Source of the DNA: Sphingopyxis panaciterrae
Lineage (GTDB): Bacteria; Pseudomonadota; Alphaproteobacteria; Sphingomonadales; Sphingomonadaceae
Direction of reading: 5' to 3'
Assembly (NCBI RefSeq): GCF_011762125.1
Contig: NZ_JAASQN010000004.1
Coordinates: 1-64,000 of the forward strand
Length of the DNA: 64,000 nt
Each line of letters starts with the position of its first letter. Positions within the stretch are counted from its first letter, which is position 1. This document shows positions 17,948-25,574 of the stretch, piece by piece. Made by a program: the position numbers and the translations under genes. Under the pieces are notes generated by a model. The model was not told the DNA's origin. It was given only the letters and a program-made list of their open reading frames with translations, and did not search any database.

Positions 17948-18210
17948 CCGATCGCACTGATGTCGATGCCACCCTGCGCGCGCTGCTTGCCGATGTGCTC
18001 GGCCTCGGCGAAGCGCGCGCCGCCGCGCTGACCGCCGACAGCGGCCTGTTCGGCGAACTGCCCGAGTTCGATTCGATGGCGGTCGCGACGGTGCTGACCG
18101 AAATGGAAGACCGGCTCGGCATCCTCATCGACGATGATGAGATCGACGGCGAAATATTTGAAACCTACGGCAATTTGCTTGCCTTTTCGCAAGCCAAAGT
18201 GACCGGCTGA
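17944..18210 (+). CDS. Acyl carrier protein of the exosortase A locus
   Basis: This 88-residue acidic protein is an acyl carrier protein with the phosphopantetheine site at Ser44 in LPEFDSMAVATVL (DSM rather than the usual DSL). It would carry the acyl or aminoacyl group loaded by the ligase at 15378-16910. I chose the GTG at 17944, which overlaps the GNAT stop by 4 nt; the open frame runs upstream into the GNAT gene with no homology. It is not the housekeeping fatty acid ACP, as judged from its neighbours and divergent helix II. Confidence 0.88.
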   Translation: MTDRTDVDATLRALLADVLGLGEARAAALTADSGLFGELPEFDSMAVATVLTEMEDRLGILIDDDEIDGEIFETYGNLLAFSQAKVTG

Positions 18211-18223
18211 CCCTTATGCGCGC

Positions 18224-18886
18224 ATGACCGAACATCATCTGCGCATCGACCCCGCGGGCGCCCCGCGCGCCACGATCCTCATCGTCCCGCCGCTGTTCGA
18301 GGAAGCGAACCGCACCCGCCGCACGCTGGTGCTCGCGATGCGCGCGCTCGCCGCGCAGGGTTTTGCCGCGCTGCTTCCCGACCTTGCCGGGCAGAATGAC
18401 AGCCTCGTCGCGCTCGAGGACGTCGACCTTGCCCGCTGGCGATCCGAACTCGCCGCTATCAAGATCGACGGCCCGCTCATCATCGTGTCGGTTCGCGGCG
18501 GCGCACTGATCGATCATGCCGTCCAAGCCGCCGCCTGGTGGCGCCTGGCGCCCGCTGGCGGCGCCTCGCTGCTCCGCACGCTGATGCGCGCCCGCGTGTC
18601 GGCCGATCGCGAGGCCGGGCTGGCCACTTCGCTCGAAAGCCTGCAAGCCGAAGCACGGTCCGCGCCGCTGCTGCTCGCGGGCAACCGCCTGTCGCCCGCC
18701 ATGGTCGCACAACTGGGCGGCGCCGAACCGCAGCCCGTGGAGCCGCTGCGCACCGTGGCACTCGGCGCGGACGGCATACTGGGCACCCCGCTCTGGCTGC
18801 GCGCCGAGCCGGGCGAGGACGCCGCCATGGCCGGGACGATCGCCGACGATATTGCCGCGTGGAGCACGACATGCGGCATCGGCTGA
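18224..18886 (+). CDS. Exosortase A system-associated hydrolase 2
   Basis: This 220-residue protein is an alpha/beta hydrolase of the hydrolase-2 family found in XrtA loci. Signs are LIVPPLFEEANRTRRTLV at the N-terminus and LPDLAGQNDS. At the place of the nucleophile elbow it reads VSVRGGALID (88-97), with Arg91 where the central residue would be, so no classical GxSxG is present and ordinary serine hydrolase activity is doubtful. It follows the ACP gene by 13 bases and overlaps the hydrolase 1 gene by 16 nt. Its function in the pathway is not known. Confidence 0.87.
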   Translation: MTEHHLRIDPAGAPRATILIVPPLFEEANRTRRTLVLAMRALAAQGFAALLPDLAGQNDSLVALEDVDLARWRSELAAIKIDGPLIIVSVRGGALIDHAVQAAAWWRLAPAGGASLLRTLMRARVSADREAGLATSLESLQAEARSAPLLLAGNRLSPAMVAQLGGAEPQPVEPLRTVALGADGILGTPLWLRAEPGEDAAMAGTIADDIAAWSTTCGIG

Positions 18887-19674
18887 ACTTCGCCTGCCAT
18901 GGCGCCACGCTCGCCGCGACGCTCGACGCCGCGCCGGGCACCACCGGGCTGCTCATCGTCTCGGGCGGCAACGAGATACGCAGCGGCGCGCACCGCGGCA
19001 TGGCCTTGCTCGCGCAGCGCGTCGCGGCGGCGGGCTATCCGGTGTTCCGCTTCGACCGCCGCGGCATCGGCGACAGCGAGGGCGAAAACGGCGGCTATCT
19101 GTCGAGCGCGCCCGACGTCGCCGCCGCCATCGCGACGTTTCGCAAAGCCGCGCCGCAGCTGACACGCATCGCCGCCTTCGGCAATTGCGACGCCGCGAGC
19201 GCGCTGCTGCTGCACCAGCCGCTCGACCTCGACACGCTGATCCTCGCCAATCCCTGGACCTATGACGAGGATGGCGGCGATACCGACGCCCCGGACGAAC
19301 CGGCGCTGCCGCCCGCGTCGGCGATCCGCGCGCGCTATCTGGCGCGGCTCACCGATCCGAAGAGTCTGTGGCGGCTGCTCAAGGGCGACGTCGATTTCGG
19401 CAAGCTTGCCCGGGGCCTTTCGGCGCTACGGAAACCCGCGACTCCCGCTGCGCCGGATAGCCTCGCGGCGCGTCTCGACGACGCAATGGTAAAGCTTGAT
19501 CGGCCCGCGACGCTCCTGCTCGCAACGGGCGACCGCACAGCGCAGGCGTTTATCGAAAATTGCCCCGCGGCGCTGACCCGCGCCCCGGTCGAACGCCTCG
19601 CCAGCCCCTCACACAGCTTTGCGGGCGACGATGCCGAATGGCTGGCGGCGCGGATATTGGAAAAGCTGGGCTGA
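18871..19674 (+). CDS. Exosortase A system-associated hydrolase 1
   Basis: This 267-residue alpha/beta hydrolase has the family hallmarks LLIVSGGNEIRSGAHRGM and FDRRGIGDSEG. At its nucleophile elbow it has FGNCDAAS (103-110), placing Cys106 where serine is usual, as in dienelactone hydrolase. SHSFAG near the end may supply the histidine. It is the last gene of the plus-strand unit GNAT-ACP-hydrolase 2-hydrolase 1. The ATG at 18871 lies inside the hydrolase 2 gene (16-nt overlap), implying coupled translation. A thioesterase role on the carrier protein is a reasonable guess. Confidence 0.88.
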   Translation: MRHRLNFACHGATLAATLDAAPGTTGLLIVSGGNEIRSGAHRGMALLAQRVAAAGYPVFRFDRRGIGDSEGENGGYLSSAPDVAAAIATFRKAAPQLTRIAAFGNCDAASALLLHQPLDLDTLILANPWTYDEDGGDTDAPDEPALPPASAIRARYLARLTDPKSLWRLLKGDVDFGKLARGLSALRKPATPAAPDSLAARLDDAMVKLDRPATLLLATGDRTAQAFIENCPAALTRAPVERLASPSHSFAGDDAEWLAARILEKLG

Positions 19675-19693
19675 ACGGCCTTTCCCAACCTTT

Positions 19694-19770
19694 GTCATTC
19701 CCGCGAAAGCGGGAACCCAGGGATGGGCCAGCCGACGGAGGCTCTGGGTTCCCGCTTTCGCGGGAATGAC
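19694..19770. repeat. REPIN-like perfect inverted repeat, family A
   Basis: Two perfect 27-bp inverted arms starting GTCATTCCCGCGAAAGCGGG are separated by 23 bases. Each arm contains its own small palindrome (CCCGC-GAAA-GCGGG), so the element can fold as one long or two short hairpins, the structure of a REP doublet. It lies between the convergent ends of the hydrolase 1 gene and trxB and could terminate both transcripts. Confidence 0.85.
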
Positions 19771-19826
19771 GAAGTTAAGATGGTGGCACGGCCGCTCCCG
19801 GCCGCTAACTACGCTTCCAGCTCAGC

Positions 19827-20792
19827 CTAAGCGTCCACCATCGCGTGATATTCCGCCTCGGCCAGGAACCGCTCGGCATCCAGCGCCGCCATGCAGCCCA
19901 TCCCCGCCGCGGTCACTGCCTGGCGGTAAATCTTGTCGGTGACGTCGCCCGCCGCGAACACGCCGGGGATCGACGTCAGCGACGTACCGGGGGTCACCTG
20001 CAGATAGCCGTCGGCGTCGAGCGGCAGCTTGCCCTTGAACAATTCGGTCGACGGGCTGTGGCCGATCGCGACGAAACCGCCGTCGGTCGGCTCGAAGCTC
20101 GGCTCGCCGGTCACCGTGTCGACCAGATCGACGCCGACCAGCCCCGACACGCCGTCGCCCGCGACGAAGCGTTCGACCTTCTTGTTCCAGAGCGTCCTGA
20201 TTTTCGGATTGGCGAACAGCCGGTCCTGCAAGATCTTCTCAGACCGCAGACTGTCGCGGCGGTGGATCAACGTCACATCGTCGCTGTGGTTGGTGAGGTA
20301 CAAAGCCTCCTCGACCGCGGTGTTGCCGCCACCGATCACCACGACCTTCTTGCCGCGATAGAAAAATCCGTCGCAGGTGGCGCAGGCCGACACGCCCTTG
20401 CCGCCCAGTTCCTGCTCGCCGGGGACGCCCAGCCATTTCGCCTGCGCCCCGGTCGCGATGACCAGCGTTTCGGCCACATAGACGTCGCCGCCGTCGCCGG
20501 TGATCCGGAACGGGCGCTGCGACAGGTCGACGTCGACGATCGTGTCCCAGATCATGGCTGTCCCGACATGCGTCGCCTGCGCGGTCATCTGTTCCATCAA
20601 CCACGGGCCCTGGATCACTTCGGCGAAACCCGGGTAATTTTCGACGTCGGTGGTGATCGTCAGCTGCCCGCCGGGCTGGATTCCCTGCACCACGATCGGC
20701 CGCATGCCCGCGCGCGCGGCATAGATGGCGGCGGACAGGCCGGCGGGGCCGGAGCCGAGAATGAGCATCTTGGTGTGGTGCGTGGCGGGCAT
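19827..20792 (-). CDS. trxB: Thioredoxin-disulfide reductase
   Basis: This 321-residue flavoenzyme passes electrons from NADPH to thioredoxin in the cytoplasm. Visible are the FAD loop LGSGPAG (12-18), the redox pair Cys137-Cys140 in SACATCDG, the NADPH loop IGGGNTAVEEA and the C-terminal FAD block VFAAGDVTDKIYRQAVTAAG. Its length matches the low-molecular-weight family. It is a single gene divergent from the methyltransferase gene at 20883, and the REPIN-like repeat lies just past its stop. Confidence 0.97.
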   Translation of the reverse strand: MPATHHTKMLILGSGPAGLSAAIYAARAGMRPIVVQGIQPGGQLTITTDVENYPGFAEVIQGPWLMEQMTAQATHVGTAMIWDTIVDVDLSQRPFRITGDGGDVYVAETLVIATGAQAKWLGVPGEQELGGKGVSACATCDGFFYRGKKVVVIGGGNTAVEEALYLTNHSDDVTLIHRRDSLRSEKILQDRLFANPKIRTLWNKKVERFVAGDGVSGLVGVDLVDTVTGEPSFEPTDGGFVAIGHSPSTELFKGKLPLDADGYLQVTPGTSLTSIPGVFAAGDVTDKIYRQAVTAAGMGCMAALDAERFLAEAEYHAMVDA

Positions 20793-20882
20793 GGCGATCT
20801 TTCACAGGCGGTGCGGAAGGCACAGATGGGTGTTGCCAACCGCGCTAGCAAGGGACAGGCTGCACGCCAAGGGGAGAAGCCA

Positions 20883-21509
20883 ATGGCGAGCTGGTGGGAA
20901 CGTCACGGAGTACCGCGGCTGATCAAATGCGCCTGTTCGCAGGGGCAGATCATGAAGCTGCGTAGCAAGGTCGTGCCGCATGCGGGCGGCGACGTGCTCG
21001 AGCTGGGCTGCGGCGGCGGGATCAACATGGAATTCTATGATCCCGCGCGGATCGCGAGCTTCACGGGGCTCGACCCGTCGGCCGAACTGCTGGCGATGAG
21101 CCGGGCGGCGGCGCAGGCGCACGGCATCGATGCCGACATCCGCGGCGGCATTGGCGAGGCGATGCCGTTCGACGATGCGATGTTCGACACCGTCGTTACC
21201 ACCTTCACCCTCTGTTCTGTCGCCGAGCAGGCGGCGGTGCTCGCCGAAATCCGCCGCGTGCTGAAACCCGGCGGCACCGCCTTGTTCCTCGAACATGGCG
21301 CCGCGCCCGATGCGGGCGTCGCCAGGTGGCAGCGGCGGATCGAACCGCTGTGGAAACGCATCGGCGGCAATTGCCACCTGACCCGCCCGATCGGCGACGC
21401 CTATGAAAAGGCGGGGTTTTCGGTCGACCGGCACGCCGCCGCCTATATGCCCAAGACGCCGCGTCCGTTCGGCTGGGTCGAATATGGCGCGGCGCGGGGG
21501 CCGGGCTGA
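20883..21509 (+). CDS. Class I SAM-dependent methyltransferase
   Basis: This 208-residue protein has the SAM-binding motif I LELGCGGGINMEFY, an acidic residue after FTGLDPSAE, and the post-motif block FDTVVTTFTLCSV followed by EIRRVLKPGGTALFLEHG. The layout resembles small UbiE/COQ5-like methyltransferases with a C-terminal GDAYEKAGF segment. The substrate cannot be told from sequence. A strong AGGGGAGA site precedes the ATG at 20883; the open frame that extends over trxB is shadow. Confidence 0.85.
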   Translation: MASWWERHGVPRLIKCACSQGQIMKLRSKVVPHAGGDVLELGCGGGINMEFYDPARIASFTGLDPSAELLAMSRAAAQAHGIDADIRGGIGEAMPFDDAMFDTVVTTFTLCSVAEQAAVLAEIRRVLKPGGTALFLEHGAAPDAGVARWQRRIEPLWKRIGGNCHLTRPIGDAYEKAGFSVDRHAAAYMPKTPRPFGWVEYGAARGPG

Positions 21510-21515
21510 TGATAT

Positions 21516-21908
21516 TCAGCCGGGAATGCGGGCGATGACCTTGATCTCGAAATCGAACCCCGCGAGCCAGTTGACGCCGATCGCGGTCCAGTTCGGATAA
21601 GGCGCTTCCGGGAAGACTTCGCTTTTAACGGTCAAGACCGTGCCGAACTGATTTTGGGGATCGGTGTGAAAGCTCGTCACATCGACGATATCGTCGAGCC
21701 CGCATCCACCCGCTTGCAGCGTTGCCTCGAGATTGGCGAATGCCAGACGGACCTGCGCTTCAAAATCGGGCTCGGGCGAGCCATCGCTGCGGCTGCCGAC
21801 CTGCCCCGACACGAACAGCAGGTCGCCCGATCGGATGGCGGCGGAATAGGTGTTTGACGTATAGAGGTCATGCCGACCGGCGGGAAAAACGGCGTCACGT
21901 TGGGCCAT
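21516..21908 (-). CDS. RidA family protein (YjgF/YER057c/UK114)
   Basis: The 130-residue protein has the family features SGDLLFVSGQVG, the LAFANLEATLQAGGCGLDDIV helix and the C-terminal strand FEIKVIARIPG. Archetypal RidA deaminates reactive enamine/imine intermediates and has an active-site Arg within an (I/V)(E/D)xxARVP-type ending. Here the ending is KVIARIPG, so the key arginine is kept, though the protein may belong to a non-archetypal subgroup. It is divergent from a TetR gene, with a palindromic operator 68 bases before its ATG, and is probably repressed by that regulator. Confidence 0.9.
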   Translation of the reverse strand: MAQRDAVFPAGRHDLYTSNTYSAAIRSGDLLFVSGQVGSRSDGSPEPDFEAQVRLAFANLEATLQAGGCGLDDIVDVTSFHTDPQNQFGTVLTVKSEVFPEAPYPNWTAIGVNWLAGFDFEIKVIARIPG

Positions 21909-21963
21909 GGGTCATATCCTTTTGCGGGTCGCCGGAACGCGATGGCGACAGGTTGAATGTCGA

Positions 21964-21993
21964 TTGCATATTCTCATATACGTGACGTATATA
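21964..21993 (+). promoter_or_regulatory. Candidate tetR promoter overlapped by operator 1
   Basis: A -35-like TTGCAT (21964-21969) and a -10-like TATATA (21988-21993) are 18 bases apart and face the TetR gene. The 17-bp perfect palindrome ATATACGTGACGTATAT (21976-21992) fills the spacer and covers the -10. A repressor bound here would block this promoter and could also block the divergent RidA promoter. Confidence 0.6.
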
Positions 21994-22020
21994 AACTCAC
22001 CCCCGCGGCATTCAAGTGGC

Positions 22021-22033
22021 ATACGTCGCGTAT
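22021..22033. promoter_or_regulatory. Operator 2 (ATACG-N3-CGTAT)
   Basis: ATACGTCGCGTAT repeats the core of operator 1 (ATACG-TGA-CGTAT) with its centre 43 bases downstream, close to four helical turns. It ends 3 bases before the AAAGGA ribosome site of the TetR gene, so binding could block transcription or act cooperatively with operator 1. Confidence 0.6.
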
Positions 22034-22048
22034 CTGAAAGGATCGGTT

Positions 22049-22645
22049 GTGGCTGCACGGCGCCGCGCGGAAACAATGGAAGAAAACCGCGGAAAACTGA
22101 TCTCCGCGGGTCGAAAGGCCTTCGCATCCGAAGGATTTGCCGCGGCGTCGATGGACGAACTGACCGCATCGGTCGGCCTGACGCGCGGCGCGCTATACCA
22201 TAATTTCGGCGACAAGAAGGGGCTGCTTGCGGCGGTCGTGGCCGAAGTCGATGGAGAAATGGCGGCGCGGGCGCGGGTCGCCAGCGCCGGCGCGGGGGAC
22301 GACTGGGAACAGCTTCTGGCCGAAGGCGCCGCTTATATCGCGATGGCGCTGGATCCCGAGGTGCGACGGATCGTGCTGCTCGACGGCCCCGCGTTTCTTG
22401 GCGATCCCTCGCACTGGCCCAGCCAGAACGCGTGTCTGGAGGCGACGAAGCAGGCGACCCGGAAATTGATCGCCGACGGCGTGATGAAGCGCGTCGATAT
22501 CGAGGCTGCCGCCCGCCTCCTCTGCGGTGCGGCACTGAACGCGGCGCTGTGGGTCGCGGCCAGTGACGATCCGCAGTCCGCCCTGCCCAGGGCGGTCGAT
22601 GCCTTTCGCCTCATGGCAGAGGGGTTTCTGGCCGGGAAACTCTGA
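22049..22645 (+). CDS. TetR family transcriptional regulator
   Basis: This 198-residue protein has an N-terminal TetR helix-turn-helix (FASEGFAAASMDELTASVGL, then TRGALYHNFGDKKGLL) and a C-terminal ligand-binding part of the TetR_C type ending in MAEGFLAGKL. I chose the GTG at 22049 because AAAGGA lies 6 bases upstream; an earlier in-frame GTG at 22016 would start within the operator region. Two matching palindromes between it and the divergent RidA gene suggest that it represses both itself and ridA. The inducer is unknown. Confidence 0.88.
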   Translation: MAARRRAETMEENRGKLISAGRKAFASEGFAAASMDELTASVGLTRGALYHNFGDKKGLLAAVVAEVDGEMAARARVASAGAGDDWEQLLAEGAAYIAMALDPEVRRIVLLDGPAFLGDPSHWPSQNACLEATKQATRKLIADGVMKRVDIEAAARLLCGAALNAALWVAASDDPQSALPRAVDAFRLMAEGFLAGKL

Positions 22646-22678
22646 TTTCCCGCTTTGCTGGCCGCCGCGCGCGTCCGG

Positions 22679-23419
22679 TCAACCGGCCGGGTCGTCCTTC
22701 TCGCCGACTTCGACCAGCCCATGCCCGACGCTGATCCGCTCGTCGAAAACGAAACAACTGCCGTGCCAGCGGCTCTCGACGGCGGGCACCTGTTCCAGAT
22801 AGGCGAGGATGCCGCCCTTCAGATGGACCACATCCTCGACCCCCTCGCTCCGCAGGAAGGCGGTCGATTTCTCGCAGCGGATGCCGCCGGTGCAGAACAT
22901 CGCGATACGCTTGCCCTCGAATTCGGCGGCACGCGCGCGCCACCAGCCGGGGAAGTCGCCAAAGCTTTTGGTTTCGGGGTTCAGCGCCCCGTCGAAGCTG
23001 CCATAGCCGACCTCGAAACCGTTGCGCGTGTCGATCAGCACCGTGTCGGGATCGTCGACCAGCGCGTTCCAGTCGGCGGGGTCGACATAGGGCGCGGCGT
23101 CGCGGGCGGGATCGAGCCCCGGCACCTTCATCGTCACGATTTCCTTTTTCAGCCGCACTTTCATCCGCTGAAACGGCATGGTGGCGGCGGTCGAATATTT
23201 GACGTCGAGTTCGGCGCAGCCGGGCAGCGCACGGATATCGGCAAGCACCGCGGCGATGCCCGCTGCGCGTCCGGCGATCGTCCCGTTGATCCCTTCCCGC
23301 GCAAGCAGCAGCGTGCCGCAAATATCCTCGGCGACGCAGAGGTCAAGCAACGGCTGGCGGAGCGCCGCGGGATCGTCGAACGGCGCGAAGCGATAAAGGG
23401 CGGCGACGGTGAAGGTCAT
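22679..23419 (-). CDS. trhO: tRNA uridine(34) hydroxylase TrhO (rhodanese domain)
   Basis: The 246-residue protein has an N-terminal acylphosphatase-like region (LLLAREGINGTIAG) and a C-terminal rhodanese domain with Cys176 in the active loop CTGGIRCEKS. This is the YceA/TrhO family, which hydroxylates uridine 34 of certain tRNAs on the path to 5-carboxymethoxyuridine using oxygen. Length and motifs match, apart from a shorter C-terminal tail than the E. coli enzyme. It sits downstream of the GMC gene on the same strand, but a strong inverted repeat separates them. Confidence 0.92.
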   Translation of the reverse strand: MTFTVAALYRFAPFDDPAALRQPLLDLCVAEDICGTLLLAREGINGTIAGRAAGIAAVLADIRALPGCAELDVKYSTAATMPFQRMKVRLKKEIVTMKVPGLDPARDAAPYVDPADWNALVDDPDTVLIDTRNGFEVGYGSFDGALNPETKSFGDFPGWWRARAAEFEGKRIAMFCTGGIRCEKSTAFLRSEGVEDVVHLKGGILAYLEQVPAVESRWHGSCFVFDERISVGHGLVEVGEKDDPAG

Positions 23420-23447
23420 GAGGCCGGCCCCTTAGACAAAACTTGCC

Positions 23448-23522
23448 GTCATTGCGAGCGCAGCGAAGCAATCCAGGGCAGTTTACGCGCGCCCTGGATT
23501 GCTTCGCTGCGCTCGCAATGAC
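23448..23522. repeat. Perfect 32-bp inverted repeat, family B
   Basis: Two perfect 32-bp arms starting GTCATTGCGAGCGCAGCGAA enclose an 11-base loop, giving a very stable hairpin between trhO and the GMC oxidoreductase gene. The arms contain inner self-complementary parts (GAGCGCAGCG), in the style of REP elements. It probably stops transcripts coming from the GMC operon. Confidence 0.85.
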
Positions 23523-23530
23523 GCGCTATT

Positions 23531-25546
23531 TCACCGAAACGGATCGCTCCTCCCCGTCGCATATTGCGCCATCGCCATCGTCGTCCACTGCGCGTTGACG
23601 CGGATGCAGGTCGGAAAGACGCTGGCGTCGGTGACGAGCACATTGGTTGTCCCATGCACCCGGCATTCGGGATCGACGATGCCATATTGCGGATTTTCGT
23701 TGATCGCATTGCCGCCATGGGGGTGGCTGCTCGACAGGGTGACATCGTCCTGCTCGCGGATCGCATCGTGGAAGAAGGCGTCGATATCCATGCCGCGGGT
23801 CACCACCTGCCCCTTCGCCAGCGCCGGATAGCATTCGATCGCGCCCGCCGCGAAATGCACCTTGGTCAGCGTCGCCATCGCGCGGCGCAGCACCGGCAGG
23901 TCGTCGCTCGTGTCGAGCCGGAACTCCAGCTTGTCGCCCGTCACCCGTCCGCGCCGGTCGGCGGGAAACAGGATGCCCGCCGAATGGACGCGGCCGAAAT
24001 TCTTCATCCGCGCGCTATGGTCGCCGAACCAGCCGGGCATCAGCGAGGCCATCGACATCGGCGGCTGAAAATGGCTTTCGAGCAGGAAGTCACCGCAGTC
24101 GACATAACTCGCCATCTGATCCTCGTCCCACGCATTGCCGCCGACCCCCTCGGGCATCAGCGCCACAACGGGCGAGGCGACGTTCAATGACACCTGATAT
24201 CCCGTGCCCGATATGTCGCTGCGGTCGAGCAGTTTCGAGGAGGCGATCGTCCCGCATGCGACGACGACACCGACACGCGCGCGCACCAGTCGATGCGTTC
24301 CGCCCGGCAGGACCAGCTTCACCGCCTCCGCCTCGCGCCGTCCGTCGATCGCGGTCTGCCAGACGATCTCGTCGGCCTTCGTCCCCGGCAGGATGCGCGC
24401 GCCATGGTCGCGGCATGCCGCGGGCAGATAGGTCTGCGCGATCCCCATCCGCCGGCCATAGGCGCAGCCCGAATTGCAATAGCCGCAATAGGCGCAGGCG
24501 GTCGGCGTGTTCGGCGGCCCGAAATTCTTCGCGAACCAGTCGGCGACCGCGCGCTGCTCGCGCGGGTCGGTCGAGGCGCCCGCATAGGCGGCCCAGCCGT
24601 TCAGCAGATGCGGTCCATTGTGCCGCCCGCTCCGCGGCTCGATCTTCGCGATCCCCAGCTTCACCTGCACCGCGTCATAGCTTGCGTGGAACGCCGCGGC
24701 ATCGACCGGCGCCCCGATGCTCGCCCATTTCGCCAGCACGTCGACCGCATCGGGGTGCGTGCGGCCTGCCTCGTTGACGCGCAGGCAGATGCCGTTGTTG
24801 ATCGTCGACGACCCGCCGACGCAGCGCCCCTGGAACACCACGAAATCGCGGTTGGTCGAAGTTTGCAGCGCGCCGTGCTTGAACAGGTTCGCGACCATGT
24901 CGAGTTCGTGATGATTGATCGCGGGCGACGGAAAAAAGGGCCCCGCCTCGACGATCAGCACCTTATAACCCTGCGCCGCGATATTATACGCCGCGACCCC
25001 GCCGCCCGCGCCCGATCCGATGACGATCACGTCATATTCGTCGGCGAGCGTATCGGCATTGAGGATATGCGCCGGATCAATCTCGCGACCGGGGACGGGT
25101 TCGATCGCTATCTCCCCGGCGCCGCGCTGGCGAAATTTGGGCAGGGTGAAACCAATCTGGCGATGCACCGGGTTCGCGGCATTGGCGTCCTGATCGCCGG
25201 GCACCAGTCCCGTTTGCCAATGCCCATAATAGCAGGCGTAAATGACCCCGCGCAGCCGGGCCATGTCCTGGAACAGGTCGATCTGGCTGTTCATGAGCCG
25301 GCCCCGGATCGTCTTGGCGCGCCCCGCGACATCGTCCTCGGTGAAAAAGGGGCCGCCGAGCACCACCTCGGTCGCCAGCAGCGACAGGCGAATCTCGTCG
25401 AGCTTCGTCCCCCCGACCTTGGCGAACAGGTCGCAGACATTGGCGACGACCTGATCGGCCGAAATCACCATCTCGGCCTCATGAAACAGCGCCTCGGTCA
25501 GCGCTTTCAGAAATCGCAATTGCCCGAAATTAAACGGTGCCGTCAT
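23531..25546 (-). CDS. GMC family oxidoreductase (long-chain alcohol oxidase-like)
   Basis: This 671-residue flavoprotein has the FAD-binding loop YDVIVIGSGAGGGVAAYNIA (171-190) and the C-terminal GMC block SSSHPHGGNAINE with the catalytic His region and DASVFPTC. A 165-residue N-terminal extension precedes the FAD domain. A Cys-rich stretch CAYCGYCNSGCAYGRRMG in the middle resembles that of long-chain alcohol oxidases. The family oxidises alcohols to aldehydes or ketones. It is the last gene of an operon with a DJ-1-type protein and an SDR dehydrogenase. The start at 25546 (MTAPFNFGQL) is favoured; the upstream frame overlaps the SDR gene. The substrate is unknown. Confidence 0.88.
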   Translation of the reverse strand: MTAPFNFGQLRFLKALTEALFHEAEMVISADQVVANVCDLFAKVGGTKLDEIRLSLLATEVVLGGPFFTEDDVAGRAKTIRGRLMNSQIDLFQDMARLRGVIYACYYGHWQTGLVPGDQDANAANPVHRQIGFTLPKFRQRGAGEIAIEPVPGREIDPAHILNADTLADEYDVIVIGSGAGGGVAAYNIAAQGYKVLIVEAGPFFPSPAINHHELDMVANLFKHGALQTSTNRDFVVFQGRCVGGSSTINNGICLRVNEAGRTHPDAVDVLAKWASIGAPVDAAAFHASYDAVQVKLGIAKIEPRSGRHNGPHLLNGWAAYAGASTDPREQRAVADWFAKNFGPPNTPTACAYCGYCNSGCAYGRRMGIAQTYLPAACRDHGARILPGTKADEIVWQTAIDGRREAEAVKLVLPGGTHRLVRARVGVVVACGTIASSKLLDRSDISGTGYQVSLNVASPVVALMPEGVGGNAWDEDQMASYVDCGDFLLESHFQPPMSMASLMPGWFGDHSARMKNFGRVHSAGILFPADRRGRVTGDKLEFRLDTSDDLPVLRRAMATLTKVHFAAGAIECYPALAKGQVVTRGMDIDAFFHDAIREQDDVTLSSSHPHGGNAINENPQYGIVDPECRVHGTTNVLVTDASVFPTCIRVNAQWTTMAMAQYATGRSDPFR

Positions 25547-25574
25547 CCCCTGCCCCCTCCTTTTTGGTGCCCGT

